A stretch of DNA of 64,000 nt, from assembly GCA_023078555.1 (NCBI GenBank), contig CM041196.1, positions 2,852,001-2,916,000 on the forward strand, written 5' to 3'. The notes beneath the pieces were generated by a model, which made no database searches, was not told the origin of the DNA, and saw nothing but the letters and a program-made list of their open reading frames with translations. The stretch comes from Ulva prolifera. Its lineage: Eukaryota; Chlorophyta; Ulvophyceae; Ulvales; Ulvaceae. A program made the translations under genes and the position numbers. Shown in pieces: positions 35,900 to 48,204 of this stretch (position 1 is the stretch's first letter; every line of letters starts with the position of its first letter).

Positions 35900-38409
35900 A
35901 TGCCAGGTAGCAAGCCATACACTTCAACTGTATACTCACGAGTGGGTCTCATGGGAAATCCGAGTGACAGCATGGAGGGCGCAGCTGTTGCTGTGAGTAT
36001 ACAGAACTTTTCCGCGTCAGTCACAATTGAGCCGTGCGACACAGTCACGATCGTGCCACACCCTCGGCACGACGCCACGGAGTTCACGTCCCTGGAAGTC
36101 CTGCACGCAATAGCGCAGCGAGATGGGTACTACGGTGGGAAGCGCTTGCTGATGGTACGTGCCGGTCCTGCTCCTGCGTGCCTCATCAGTGCATGGAGCA
36201 ACTGCCTTCCAATACCTTCGCTACAGGACAGCTACCACTCAAAGCATCGAGTTGCATGTCACAGCAGCTTGTAGGAGTGGTGATGGACCGTGCCTGGGTG
36301 ATACCACTTGCCAATCCCACCATCATGCAGCATCTCCACATGCAGGCACAAACCTCCAGGACAGGTTGAAACTGATGCACATGCAGGCGACATGCAGCCG
36401 CTTCTATCAGAGCTGCGAGTCCAAAGGCATCCTCATCGACCAGCGCGGCTTCAAGCTCTCGTACGAGACGTCGATCCCCAGGCAGCTCGGCCTGTCGGGC
36501 TCCTCGGCCCTCGTCTGCGCCACCTTCAACTGCCTACTCCACTGGTTCGACCTGCACAGCGACTGGCCCGTTCCGCTGCGGCCCCAGTTCGTACTGGATG
36601 TGGAGACTTCGGAGCTTGGCATCACCGGAGGCCTCATGGACCGCGCCGCACAGGCGTGCCCTCATCCCCCGCATCCCCCTCAACCTCCTCAACCCCCTCA
36701 ACCTCCTCATCCCCCTCATCCCCCTCAACTCCCTCATCCCCGCGCCAACTGCCTCCGACAGCATCACTGTGCCTGCCGACTGCAGCACTGCAGTCCAGCA
36801 CCATCTGCTGTCTCATGTCTGTCCTCTACACGGACCGTTGTGCTGTCTCCCAACTGACCCGCAGCCCCAACCCCATACGGGTGCAGTTGCGCAGCCCGCT
36901 CAGCACCGCAGACTCCGAACCGTCAATGAACTCCAGGCAGCGCCTGTGCAACGCCTCCTTTGTCATCTCATGGTTGAGGCGCTGGCCACAGAACCGTATC
37001 AGTTTGTTTCCATATCACAACAAGTGCCGGCTCGCAGGTCTACGGGGGCGTCATCTACATGAACCTCCGCCCGTCCGCAGCCAAGCAGTCCGCCAGCGGC
37101 ACGGCCGCCTTTGAATACCTCCCGGCAGCCTCCCTGCCGAAGCTCTGGCTGATGTACCCTGCGCAGGGCCTCGCACACGACGACCCCGGCGCGGCGGTGG
37201 CCGGCGGCGACAGCGGCGCCGTGCACGCGCCCGTGCGGCAGCGGTGGCTACAGGGGGACTCGGACGTCGTCGCCGGCATGCAGAGCCTCGCCACCCTTGC
37301 AGACACCCTCCGGTGCCGCCCCTCTGTGACCTGTGTGTGCTGTGTACTGTGCTGCGTCCGCTGCCCTGTCACGGCCTTCCTCGCTTGCATCCTTCCCCCC
37401 CTCCCTTGGGTGCTGAATATGTGGCACATGCTGTTGTGAGTGTCTGCGGCGGTGGTGCAAGTTGCAGTGCGGTAGCCATGTACCCGCTCTGTGCCTGCAT
37501 GTGATGCATGCGAGTCCCCACACAATCCGATCCAATCCGCGCGTCACCTGATAAACAGCAGGCCCCAGTGGCATGGCCGCGATGCGTGTGTGGTGGAGGG
37601 CGCTTGCGGGTGCATGCATGTACGGTGGCGCTTGCGGGTGCATGCATGTGCCCGTCCGCCTCACCGTCAGCACAGCGCGGCGCAGGAGCGCAGCATGCAT
37701 ATGGCAGTCACCAGCGGCCATGCAGCCTGCGCCGGGCATGCAGGGAGAAGATGGCAGCGGAGGGGGGGGTCACGGAGGAGGACCTGGCGGGGCTGATGGA
37801 GGCCAACGCGACGACGCGGCGCCGCCTCTACGGCGACGCCGCGCTGTGCCCCGCCACGCTGGCCATGCTCGAGATCGCACGCTCCGCCGGTGCGGCCGCA
37901 AAGTTCTGCGGCAGCGGCGGCGCCGCCGTCGTGTGCATGCCCGGCGGCGAGGCCCAGGAGGCCGACCTGCTAGGTACGCCCACCCCCTCCCCCCCACCCC
38001 GACACAGAGAAAATCCTGCAGCGGCACGCGCCTGCGTGGCCACTGCTGGATTGTTCCGTGCACAGAATGCATTGCAGTGGTGTCCTGACTTGAAATTTTT
38101 GCTGGCTGAGTAGCAGGCTTCACGCATGCGCATCATCAACCCAATCCTTTCCCTCAGCCCAGTCGGCATCGCCGAGTCTGCACACCTTCATGCTGACCTG
38201 GCACCGGCCTCCTGACGTAACACCGGCAGCACCCATGCGCGCACGTTGCGCTGAACGGCGCCTGCTCTGAGAGCAGTGGCCATGGTCATGCGTGGCTGTG
38301 GGGCCGCGCCTGACGGCCGCGGGGGGGTGCAGGCAAGTGTGCGGAGAAGCAGCTCGTGCTGCAGCCGCTGAGCATCGCGCCGCAGCTGTTCGACTCGGTG
38401 GAGGGCTGA
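35900..38409 (+). CDS. GLCAK: glucuronokinase (GHMP kinase family)
   Basis: Phosphorylates glucuronate to glucuronate 1-phosphate, feeding UDP-glucuronate synthesis in the inositol oxygenation route of plants and algae. Five exons in phase: 35900-36154, 36387-36653, 37038-37312, 37744-37973, 38333-38409, giving 367 residues, close to plant enzymes. N-terminus RVGLMGNPSD; EFTSLEVL and GYYGGKRLLM at the end of exon 1; GHMP ATP-binding motif IPRQLGLSGSSAL at about 115-126; LGITGGLMDRAAQ-VYGG across exon 2/3; RRRLYGD and FCGSGGAAV in exon 4; LQPLSIAPQ near the end. Intron 2 uses a GC donor (CAG|GCGTGC), since only that keeps the frame. Cytosolic; no targeting peptide is seen. Confidence 0.95.
36658..36745 (+). 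repeat. pyrimidine-only tandem repeat in glucuronokinase intron 2
   Basis: Units such as ccccctcaacctcct and ccccctcat repeat about eight times. It lies just after the GC-type donor of this intron. Confidence 0.85.
37596..37650 (+). repeat. tandem pair of about 26-28 bp in glucuronokinase intron 3
   Basis: ggcgcttgcgggtgcatgcatgt occurs at about 37599 and again at 37627, each containing tgcatgcat. Confidence 0.8.
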
Positions 38410-38454
38410 CATCGAGGCACTGCTCCGCGGCGGCCCAGCGATCGGCCGGCCGCG

Positions 38455-38526
38455 TGCGCGCCGCAGCCTCCGCTGCAGCCTCCGCTGCAGCCTCCGCCGC
38501 AGCCTCCACCGCTGCCGCCGCTGCCG
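38455..38526. repeat. 12-bp tandem repeat just downstream of glucuronokinase
   Basis: cagcctccgctg and variants repeated about five times. It encodes Ala repeats on either strand and creates spurious ORFs. Confidence 0.8.
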
Positions 38527-38529
38527 TGC

Positions 38530-40860
38530 GGCCCAGGGGGGTGTGCCAGAGTCATGCGGCCACGAGGCCCTGCTGTGGTGCTGGCGGCCCCCATCGGCAT
38601 GCAGGTTCCACCAAAGCATGCATGTTCCGCCGTGGACTTGCCCCTGGACATAGAGGCACGGGACGGCCGGCCGGTGCCACGTGTCAATGCGCCTCGCCTG
38701 ACGCTGTGCCACACTCCCACACGCTCACGGCGTGCACGTGGTAGATTGCGCCCCTGTGCTCCGCACGCTGTGCTGCCGGACGGTCGTGACAGCACGCACG
38801 CCGGCATGGAGCGCTCTCGCTGGGAGCGTGGGCGCGGTACAGACGCGGGGGGGAGCCAGGCGCGGGAGGGACCAATGTGGCGGAACGGATGAGTGGTGTG
38901 AATAAGCTGGCTCTGATAGCAGGGGAGGGGTGGCTGGCTTCAGCTTCTAGCTGCCGCCGGGGGCGGCGAGGGTTGGCTGGCGTGCGCCTCCCGGCCGCTA
39001 CGGCACCGGGCTGCGTGCTGCGGCAGCTCTGGGGGCAGCGCCGCTGGCACAGCGCGGCTGCAACTGAGGGGGCATGCATGCCTGGACAGAAGCTGGGGAG
39101 TGGTCCCCTGCGCCCCCTCCTGTCTGTCTCGTAGAGCTTCGAGTCTCCACCGGTGACCAACGCGTCGGCGGCGACTGTGGGTTCCTGGTAGCGTTCCTGG
39201 TAGGGTTGTACTCCTGGTGGGGCTGAGGGCCTGCAGCCCGGAGACCGTGATGGCCGCATGTCAGGCTAGATCAAGTGGCAAGCGCCGCTGGACGTGCCGC
39301 ATGCGAGTCCGCAGCTCCCGCGAATTGTACGCTGTGTTGAGCCCGATGTGTCGGCATCGGCACGTGGGGAGAAGGGCGCTGCTATATCAGGTCAAGCGCG
39401 GGCGGCCCTGTCTCCTGGGAGTCACACATGATCTCCGCAGGCTGGTGCCTGCGGTGTGTCATGCGCCACGTGTACCGTATCTCTGCACGGCAGGGTTTTG
39501 TCAGAGGGCGACACGACGGCCGCTGCGGAGGCCGGCTGGTGCGTGTACAATCAGCTGCAGCCGGCCAGACGGCCTTGGCATAGCAGGTGCCCTGCTTCGC
39601 GTGATGCGGCAGTGCGTACGGGTAGATCACGTGTAGATGATGCATGTCAGTGTTCGGGACGGTATTTCCGCCTGGACGGCTGTGCCGGGGCGTGGCCGGG
39701 TGCGGTCTGTGCCATGAGCGATCTGTGGTTATGGACAAATCGCGCCCAGCTGGGAACAGTGTTGGATCGGCGGGCCGGACGACGTAGAACAGTCCCGGGA
39801 TTTCATTCCGGATTTCTGGATGCAGCACTGAGAGGGGTGCTTGGCGACCCAACCCCAGCTGGTAGCAGAGCTTTTGTACCGTGCCCTGCTCAGGAAGATG
39901 CTTGCTTCTGCCAGCTCACGGGGTCAGGCTGCTTCATCGTGATATCTGTTGTTTCCTGCGACCCGGTTGTGGCGATGTGCACGGGCGTCGACCTAGACAC
40001 TTGCCCCTGGTCAAGCTATGTTTGATGACATACGCTCCCGTCGCGGGAGTCCCGTGGTCTGCCACACAGAATCATGCAATCAGTATCACGGATCGGGGGT
40101 GTGTGGAAGCCTGAAAAGCTGTGACAGCCGAGTCATGCTGGTGTGTCGTGGAGTGTGCATATTCGAGATACGTGTGGCTTCGCGGCAGCATCTGTGATGG
40201 GTTCGCACACAAGGAGCTGCATGCCTTGCCAAAACTCGCGCGACGTGCTGACGTGCAAGACGGCACTGCATGTTTTCTCATTACCAGGCGCTCACTCGGG
40301 AGCTGCGGCGTATGTGTGTCGGCTCGTGTGTGCGCTGCCCGCAAGCGTATACGTGTCACAGTATCCGGTACATTGTAGGTGACTCAGCCCGTTGACCAAA
40401 AATTATCAGCTGATGTGTCTCAGATCAATGTGTAGAGTAGTCGTGGCCACGTCTTCCATGCCTGCCGCATCACCACGTGTGGCTAATGGTCTCAGCCGGT
40501 TGTGGCGACTGGCACCACTCTGGGATGTAGGTGCATCCCTATGACGAAGGCGCAGACGCGACAGCGAGGTAATGCCCGCCTCCCGCGATTGATGTGCATG
40601 GGCTATTGTGGACGAATTTAGCTTACATGGTGCTCATGGGACTTCTTTTGCGCGCTAATTTGATTGGTTTTGTGGCATTGCCGACGCTGTGCAATTCTTT
40701 ACGGGTTTTCAACTGCCTGTCCGAGGTGATCAAAAGAGGCTATAACCCGCTGCAGCTACGCATGATGGCCGTATAAGTGCGTCTGGCTCAGGGCTTTGGC
40801 GGTTATTGTTGGCGATAGCGCGCTAGTGTCGAACAACGTGCACGCTGGTTCACGTCCGTC
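38530..40860. other. region without a confident gene; contains a motif shared with 20 kb
   Basis: The minus-strand frame 39852-39382 holds HPEIRNEIPGLFYVV and ADPTLF, homologous to the exon at 19939-20154. Upstream in the same frame is CYQLGLGRQ. The rest (plus 39217-39636, plus 40594-40776) shows no recognised domain. It may be an exon of a repeated gene family or a decayed element. Confidence 0.35.
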
Positions 40861-40867
40861 TCTTGCG

Positions 40868-42490
40868 ATGCATCGGGCCATTGTGGCTCGTGTAAACTCC
40901 GCTCTGCAAGCATTCACAAAACTCTCTGCGGCACATCCTGTGGCTGTGCAAAGCGTTGCTGGGGCACTGACATGGTGCGATATTCCGTGTGGAGATGCTC
41001 AACGTGTTCTGTCGCAACGCCGCGCGCATGCCGCGCGTCACGGATGGCGCCTCCATTCGTACCAGATGCAGACAGCTATATGAAAATTACGTGTACGTTG
41101 TGCATCGCAGGTCGGTTGGGAACATTGTCACGCAGGCGCAATCGAAGGGGCAGGTGCGGGTCCATTGCACCGATCACGACGAGTACACCCGCTGTATGCG
41201 CCGGGTAACACATAATTAAGCAGGCTGGGGCTCTAGAATCGTAGTAGTTCTGTGCTGCTTCGTTGTTGCACTTGGTTTACGTTCCGCCAGTGTGTCCACA
41301 CAATTGTCTGGAGACTGTCGCCGGAACAAGCTCACTTTGCCTGTCAGAAGTGAAGGGCGCGGCCCGCAGAAACAAGACCAGCCTTAGGTTTAAGCTGATT
41401 CTGAATGTCGGGGCTCGAGCGGCTTGTGGCCTGCAGGATGAAACAATCGATTGGAAAGACGTCGCCATCTACGCATCTTACGGCCCGCTGCTATCAAACC
41501 TCGGGCACACGTGGTACAGGCATCTACATGTCTTCACAAATCGGACTCTTCGCATGACAACGTGGCAGATGGTGTCCACCAAGCTCGCCGCTGATGCCTT
41601 CGTGTTCGGGCCTCTGCATGTAACAGCACTGCTGACATGGACACACTTCTGGCAGAACAAGCCACTCAACGTGCGCTTCACCTTCGTGCGGCGCAGGCCC
41701 CATCTCTCTGTACGATATGTGTGATATTCAACGGTTTCAGACTAGCTGCTGCGCCCGGCAACAAGCTGTTGGCCGCGCTTGCGGAGGGGGCTGATGCCTC
41801 AATGCTCTGCAAGGCAAGCATCCTTGCCCAGCTACTCTCCCACTGTATCGCCAGAGATCAAGGGATGAAGTGGCTTTTGAGATCTTACCTTCCTGTTTCT
41901 TGTGCTGCCCGGCATTGTACACCATTCCGACATGCAGTAGCCCTGACATACCGCAATCACTTCCACCTGCCCTCCAGTCACAACAGCTTTCGTGGCATGC
42001 CCGCAATCGCATTGGATCCCCCCACAACAGCAGCCCCCAGGTATCAGTACAACGTCCCCAGCAGTCCTTCGACCAGGTGCTCATGTTGCCAATCCCGTCC
42101 TCCCGCACCGTGGACAAAACCAAACTTGCAGCGGACGTGTGCCGACGTGTGCCCTCCTCCTGACAGCGCGCAGCACACACCTCGGCCTGTGCAGGAACTG
42201 CCAGCAACGTACAAGTCGCAATTCTTCGCCATGGTCGGAGCGGAGGCGGTCATCTGGACGCCGGTGCAGTACATCAACTTCACGATGCTCCCTGTGCAGC
42301 ACCAGCAGATGTTTGTGAACGTCGTGGCCATACTGGAGGCCGCCGTGCTATCCTGGTGTGCCTTGGGCCCCCGTTCCTGTGCTATACACTGAGCATGTGG
42401 TCTCACAGGGCTGGGCTGTCGCAAAGTCCTGTGTGGTAGTGGCTCGGGCCGTGGCTCGTCAATCTTCCCACTGTTCTGTAGGGAAGTATG
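40868..42490 (+). CDS. Mpv17/PMP22 family membrane protein
   Basis: Small four-helix protein of peroxisomal, mitochondrial or plastid membranes. Exons in phase: 40868-40974, 41111-41153, 41437-41670, 42195-42355, and probably a tiny last exon from 42482 giving ...LSWEV and TGA. Family features: HPVAVQSVAGALTW-SVGNIVTQ near the N-terminus, ASYGPLLSNLGHTWYRHL, AADAFVFGPLH, and WTPVQYINFTMLPVQHQQMF near the end, matching the W-x-PVQ-x-INF signature. About 184 residues. Donors are GTGCGA, GTGCGG, GTGCGC and GTGTGC. The linker between helices three and four seems short, so a small exon in 41671-42194 may be missing. The physiological role of the family is poorly defined. Confidence 0.85.
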
Positions 42491-42499
42491 AATGTATTT

Positions 42500-45115
42500 C
42501 CAAAGGGCATGCGACCCGTTCTTGGAATCCCGTGCATGTACGCATGAGCGCATAGCCAGACCCTGTGGCGTACTGACCCTGACATTGCCTGTTCTGGGAG
42601 GCACTGGGCTGACGGGTGGTGGTGTGCAGGCTAGCGGACACCCTCGGAGTGGAGCACGGCCACGACTCCAAGCAGCCCCACACCGCCGCGATGGAGGCTC
42701 ACCACTGAGCAGCTCCTCATGCTGAGGCACAACGAAGCGCACGCGGGCTTCAGTCCACCATAGGACACAGCATGGCCACGCTGGTGACGATGCCGTCATG
42801 GGGGTGCATCGTTGCCTGCTGCAGGGCAGCTGCCCCGGAGGCTGCAACATCTCACGCAGCGAATCAATGTTGTGAGCAGTCTGACAGCATCTCTGCCTGC
42901 AGCTGCTGTCGCAGCGGCAGCCTGGCCTGGTTCGCTGAGGGCGAGGCTGCGACAGCAGCTCCTCGGGCACGCCCGCAGCAGGAGCAGCCGTGGAGGGGCC
43001 CCTGCGGCCCGGGAGCTCTGCCCCAGCAGGCAGCATGCCCGTGAGTTCCTGGCTGGCCCTGCACTCGCAGCTGCGAGAGTCCCGCTGCATCTGCAGGCTG
43101 TCTGAGACTACCTGTGTGCCTGCTCGACCCTCCCGGTGTGGTGTGTCGACGCCGGGACCATCCTCGCAGGAAGTGCAGGTTACATCGGGCATTGTGTTGT
43201 TTTATGGGGATTGCAGGCTGTGCTGGCCTGTCAAACGTCCAGCAATCACAGGTGAACCGGCTGCCCGCCTGTGGGCCTCCAGGTTAGTGGCCGCTGCCAG
43301 TGGGCTCTTGGCTGCTGCCCTTGGCAGTCCAAGTGCCACCGCGACGTCTCGGCCGTGCCTTTGGCATGAGGTCTCCATCGGTGGGGAAATCTAGTCGTCC
43401 TCTTTGGTAAGATGTCCTCGGGCGAGCGCGTGCTCCCATCTGGGAACAGCTGCGCTGGAGAAACGATGCGTATTGACCATGCTGTTGCTTGATGTGTTGT
43501 ATCGTGGTGGAAGAGTTGTTCCTTAGGCGTGGGTGGGGGCCAGAAGAGCGTCATCGCGGGCGGCGCCTCCCCACAAGGGCAGGGAGCTCCTTATCAGTGG
43601 AACGCATGCTGTGTCGGGGCCTGCAGAGGCAGTCAGCTCGAGCGGGCGCCGGGCGAGGTGTAGTGAGCCTCGCCTTGAGCTTCTCCTGCTTATTCAGACC
43701 TGTGCACAGTTGTGTCTCACCTGATGCCCTGGTTAGGGTAGGCAGACACCGAAGCCCCCGTCTATGGCGGAGTGTGTTGTGGGGATTCATTGGTGTCACG
43801 AGTGGCGTGGAACGTACGTAAATAGTTGGGTAGCGGTCACCCAGTGCTGTGACCCCTCAGAAGTGGCTTGTGATGGACCATGCTGTAGTCGAGTGTTTGT
43901 ATGCGGTGTACAGTCGTGATCGCCTGCCGTTGTGTAAGACATTGTGCCTTGCATGTACAGCCCTGGAACATAGCAGTTTCGGCAGCCTTAATGCTATCAA
44001 ACATTTCATACTTACACATGATTGGCATGATGTTACATTCCGCAGATTTCACACTCATCAAAACATGTGCTGGCCCCTTGTTGTCATGTGCATGTTGGAC
44101 TTGGACACAAGATGGCCCTGCCACGCCGCACAACTAGGCCTGGGTGTATTCGGGAGCGCAAGTGTGCCCATGGCTTTATGTGTAGCTGAAGGTGGCAGGA
44201 CACAATCTCTGCTGTGCAGCGCCGCTGCTGCCGTACCATTCCAAAAAACTGCATCTCATTGCGATGGGATCCTGGAGGCATGCCATCCAGGCTGCTCCAG
44301 TGAATACATCACCAGTGTGGTGCCACACATTCCCTTGGCAGCCCTGCGGCAGTAAAGAGCCACACATTCGCCACGTATCACCAGTATGGAGCCACCCACC
44401 CACCCACTCTCGCTGCCCCCCGCCCCCCCTTCCCCCCCCTGCCTCAACACATCATACATGCGATACCATGCTGCTACATATGAACCATGCGGTGACGTAG
44501 GGCACTGTCACCCACACGGGCCACATAGCCGCGTCCACAGCACAGTCCTCTTGCTGCACTGGCAGCTGTGCAACAGCAGCACAGCCAGGGTCCGGCCCTG
44601 GGAGGACCGGACGCTGTGCCGCCACTCTGCCCTCTGCCGCGACTGTTTCCACAAGACCACCAAGATGCGCCTCCTCTGATGTACAATCAGGAACGCCGCT
44701 GTGATGCACGCATCTCGCGACGAGGCCATGTCAAGCCTCGATATGGCCTCAAGGCTCATGACCTAGAGTCACATGGCGCCGTCGCTAAGAGCCATTCCTA
44801 GCAGCTCAACACCGCTGCATCCGCGACACACTCCTCCACTGGCTACAGATCCACAGGCAGGGGCCCTGACCTCTAACCCCCAACAGTGACGTCTAGCCAG
44901 TGCTGCACAGGCAGGGGCTGCGGCTTGCGCAACACACGGTCGCCCATGCATGGGGACGCGTACGTGGCGACTGTGCACGGCGTCAGCAGCTTGCGAGTCT
45001 TGCAACAGAAGGGGTGCCCATCGTACCAGCAGCGGCGGCGGACGCTCCGCATGGCCTAGCTGCACGCGTGGGCAACTCTTGCACTGCAAGACCATGCCGA
45101 CCGCAGGGGCGCCGC
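42500..45115. other. stretch with no confidently recognised gene
   Basis: It has long GC-rich ORFs (minus 42044-43192, 382 codons; plus 43489-43821; both strands at 44390-44760). The minus ORF runs antisense across the last Mpv17 exon and has no domain. No splice-supported model was found. Confidence 0.35.
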
Positions 45116-45120
45116 CACCA

Positions 45121-48100
45121 CTATGCGACTCCAAAGCGCTGCTCCAGAAGGGCCTCCGTGAGCTCCTCGATGTGGTTGAGCGACGACACCTTGCTGCGCC
45201 AGGCCTCTGGGATGGCGGCGTCGCCCTGCTGTGCGGCCAGCATCGCGCCGATGCAGTGGGCGCGGCCGGCCGAGTCGCCGCCGGCAAGGATGTCGGCACG
45301 AACCGCGTCCACATACGGCGCCGGCTTGGCCAGCAGCGCGAACGTCGCGAGCAGCGAGCCCGGCATGTGGCAGCTCGGGCCAAAGTCTTGCACCGCCTGC
45401 ACACACGCGTGCTTGCTGCCTCACAGCACAGCCGCCCACGGCCCGCGGGGCACTCGCCGCTTCCGAAATGGTGTGCAGTTCCGACCCGATCGCTGCCCGA
45501 CCGGCCATCGCGACGCCAGCGCATTCCAGCGCAAAGACGCCGCTGCTTGCCTACAACTATTTCAAGAACAGCAGCCAAACAGTCAGATGCGGCAAAAAAC
45601 AAAAAAAGGGGGCAGTGGCAACAAGTTTTAAAAATAAAACCGGTGTATGGCTGCGGCCAAAGCGGCAGCCATACAGTCTGTGATTTGAGTCGGAAGCCGC
45701 CTAGCCTTGCCCGAGACTCATGGCTGATGCTCGAGTCCATCCACATGTACACGCCGCCCCACACTGGATCCATTGATCGCCACCTCCGCTGTCTACACAT
45801 CACAGGTGACCGCCGTAGACAGCGGGTACCACGCACCTGGATCGCCTGCTCGGTGCCCTCTTGCCGCAGCACCTTGAGCCGCTCCATCGCGCCGGACACT
45901 GTGGCCATCAGTCGGCGCACCGTATCATCGCCAGCTTTGGCAGCGTCTGTGGTAGCAAGCTCGAGAGCCCCGAGCGTGTCGCGCGTGCCCGTGCGGCCCA
46001 GCAGTGCCTGCTCAAGTAGCGTCGCGACTAGGAGCGCGTACTCCTCGGCCTCCGGGCCGCGCTGCTGGCTGCGCACCGCCTCCACAACCTTCTCATGCAG
46101 CTCTGGCTTGCCTGCGTTGGTGCGCTGTGTCAGCCCGAAGACAGTCCGAGAGAGCTAGGGAATCATGATGGTTAGGTTTGATAGGTTCGGAAAATGCGCC
46201 TGAGAAAAAAAAAGGTTGCAGGCAGTGCACCGTGGATGTCAGTAGGCTAATCCACTGCTGTACTTGGGACCGCCAACGCTGCCATGTCGAATGCAATGCA
46301 GCGGCCAAGGCGTGTCGGTGAAATGCAGCGATGCATGCTCTGCAGCTCTTGTGACACAGTCGTCCCAAACATCTGTCCCAACGGAGGCGGCCGGGGCCCA
46401 CGCCAGCCACGCAGATCGCGACTAGGAAGCTGCCCCAGAGATTCTACATGCCGCCAGGCCTCGAAGACACACGGTGTGTGGCAGCCAGGTCGGGGACGCG
46501 CGGGACTGTGATCATGGGAATCACACTAACATGGCGGCACTGATGCGCGGAGGCAGTGGGGGCCGCACCAACGTATCGGGCGACGACGACCGGAAGCTTG
46601 ACGAGGCTGTGCAGTTGGTTGTCGATTGGTGCGGCGTCGGGGTAGGCCTTGCCAGCTCGCACGCCGGCAGCTACCTTGCGGGCTGCGCCGTTGATGTACT
46701 CGTCGCTCCCGGCCGCCCCGTTCACAGCGTCTGCGAGGTCCTCCATCATGCCCCGCCCCTGTATGCCGGGGCTTGTGAGTTTGGAGGGTGCAGGATGTCG
46801 TTTATGCATACACCTGTCAGATCATGATGTTTATTGTTCTATCTTGGTAGTTCGCCATGAGATGTAGATTGGTGACCTCGCCCGGGCCCCAGCAGGTAGG
46901 CCTCATTGCAAAAGCTACCGGAATCGCTTCACTGATAATGTTGCAGATCCCTACTGCACCATGACACAGTAGATGGATTTCCACAGCCGCATGTTGAGCA
47001 TGCACGAGTCTAGGAACCTACTCACAGCTGCAAAAGGGCAAAAAGGAAAACAAAAGTCCCCAGAAGGGAGACTGCAAGTGTTCAGGAACCTGAGACCAGT
47101 GTCTACAGCGGTCAGGAATTGCCCTCAGGATCTCAAGTTTGAGATCAGGTGCCTGGCAGTGCGTGCGGCTGCTGGGTGAGCTCAGGCTGTGACCACACAT
47201 CACAAAAGTCATAACTGCAGGCCACCGTTACCTAATCTGCTATTTGACATCTGGAGCAGCTGGATGTGAAGCATGACGAGCATTGCATATTGGCATGCTC
47301 TTGCAATCAGCTGCTGCACACAAGGACACGAGGCCCGCAGCCGAGGCATTGCACAGGCCACAAAAGGCACCAATGAGGAAGGCAGCGCACCGAGACCCCT
47401 CCACGGTTGACAATCGACTCCAGCGTTGTCAGCGCCTCGAAGCCGAAGGGCGACAGCTTGCCGACAGGGTATTTGTAAAAAGGGCTCTCCGGCGGCTCCA
47501 GGAACGCAGCGTCCCCGTCACCCACCTTCCGTCGGATGTCCTCCGGACTATAGATCCAGTGCAAGGGCATTGCAGCAGCGTCCGCCACAAAGGCACCGAG
47601 GATGGCAGCGCGCGCTCTGGCCCTGCACAGCGAGAGATCAAGGCAAGTTCACTGTACTGCGAACTTGCAAGATGAAGTGGCTGTGTTTGTCTCGTACCTG
47701 CAAAATTATGAGTGCATTCTGATGCTGCACACTGGAGTAGGTGAACCCTGGGGCAATGCCACCCCACGGGCTTTAATGCGCAATAGCGGCTTGAAAGATG
47801 TCACGTGGTGATGCTGAATCATGAGCAGGACGTGCTAGACTTAAAGCGGCAAATAGATACTAGGCGCAACCTACTGGCTCTCGTTTATAGACTTGAACAA
47901 TAGCCAGCAAGCAGCGCCTGGCACAACAGGACGCAGTTCAGAGTGAATTGGGAGCACACAGGTGAAGCCGGCAGCAGCGTATAGAGTGCAGGCATCACCT
48001 GACATCGGTGTCACCTTGTGGGTTGACTGTCTGGCTTTGCTTGAGTCGGATAGACAGCTCTTCCGGAATTGTGTAGGTAGTTTGCACCACGTTGTTGCGT

Positions 48101-48204
48101 TGTGACGACAACAGCCACATAATTGCGATGCTCACCGCAGCAAGCGTAGCATATAGTCGGATCTTGCTCATCTTCCCTGGCTTTCTCTTGCCCGTGGAGC
48201 TCAT
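45121..48204 (-). CDS. ADP-ribosylglycohydrolase-like (J1-crystallin type) protein with N-terminal membrane anchor
   Basis: Five exons in phase: 48204-47999, 47622-47391, 46758-46531, 46154-45837, 45396-45121, total 419 residues. Exon 1 encodes a short basic segment (MSSTGKRKPGKMSK) and one hydrophobic helix (about 15-34), then a linker. Exon 2 has GAFVADAAAMPLHWIYSPEDI, the family N-terminus. Later parts include MMEDLADAV and DNQLHSLVKLPVVVARYVG, and exon 5 has GPSCHMPGSLL and ILAGGDSAGRAHCIGAML, the C-terminal Asp motif. The phase match between exon 1 and exon 2 (AG plus G) supports one gene, making a type II membrane protein. The metal-binding TDDT-type motif of active hydrolases was not seen, so catalysis is uncertain. 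Confidence 0.85.

Noticed and set aside
42044-43192. 382-codon minus ORF
   Set aside because: Antisense to the last Mpv17 exon, with no domain; GC-rich DNA here keeps several frames open.
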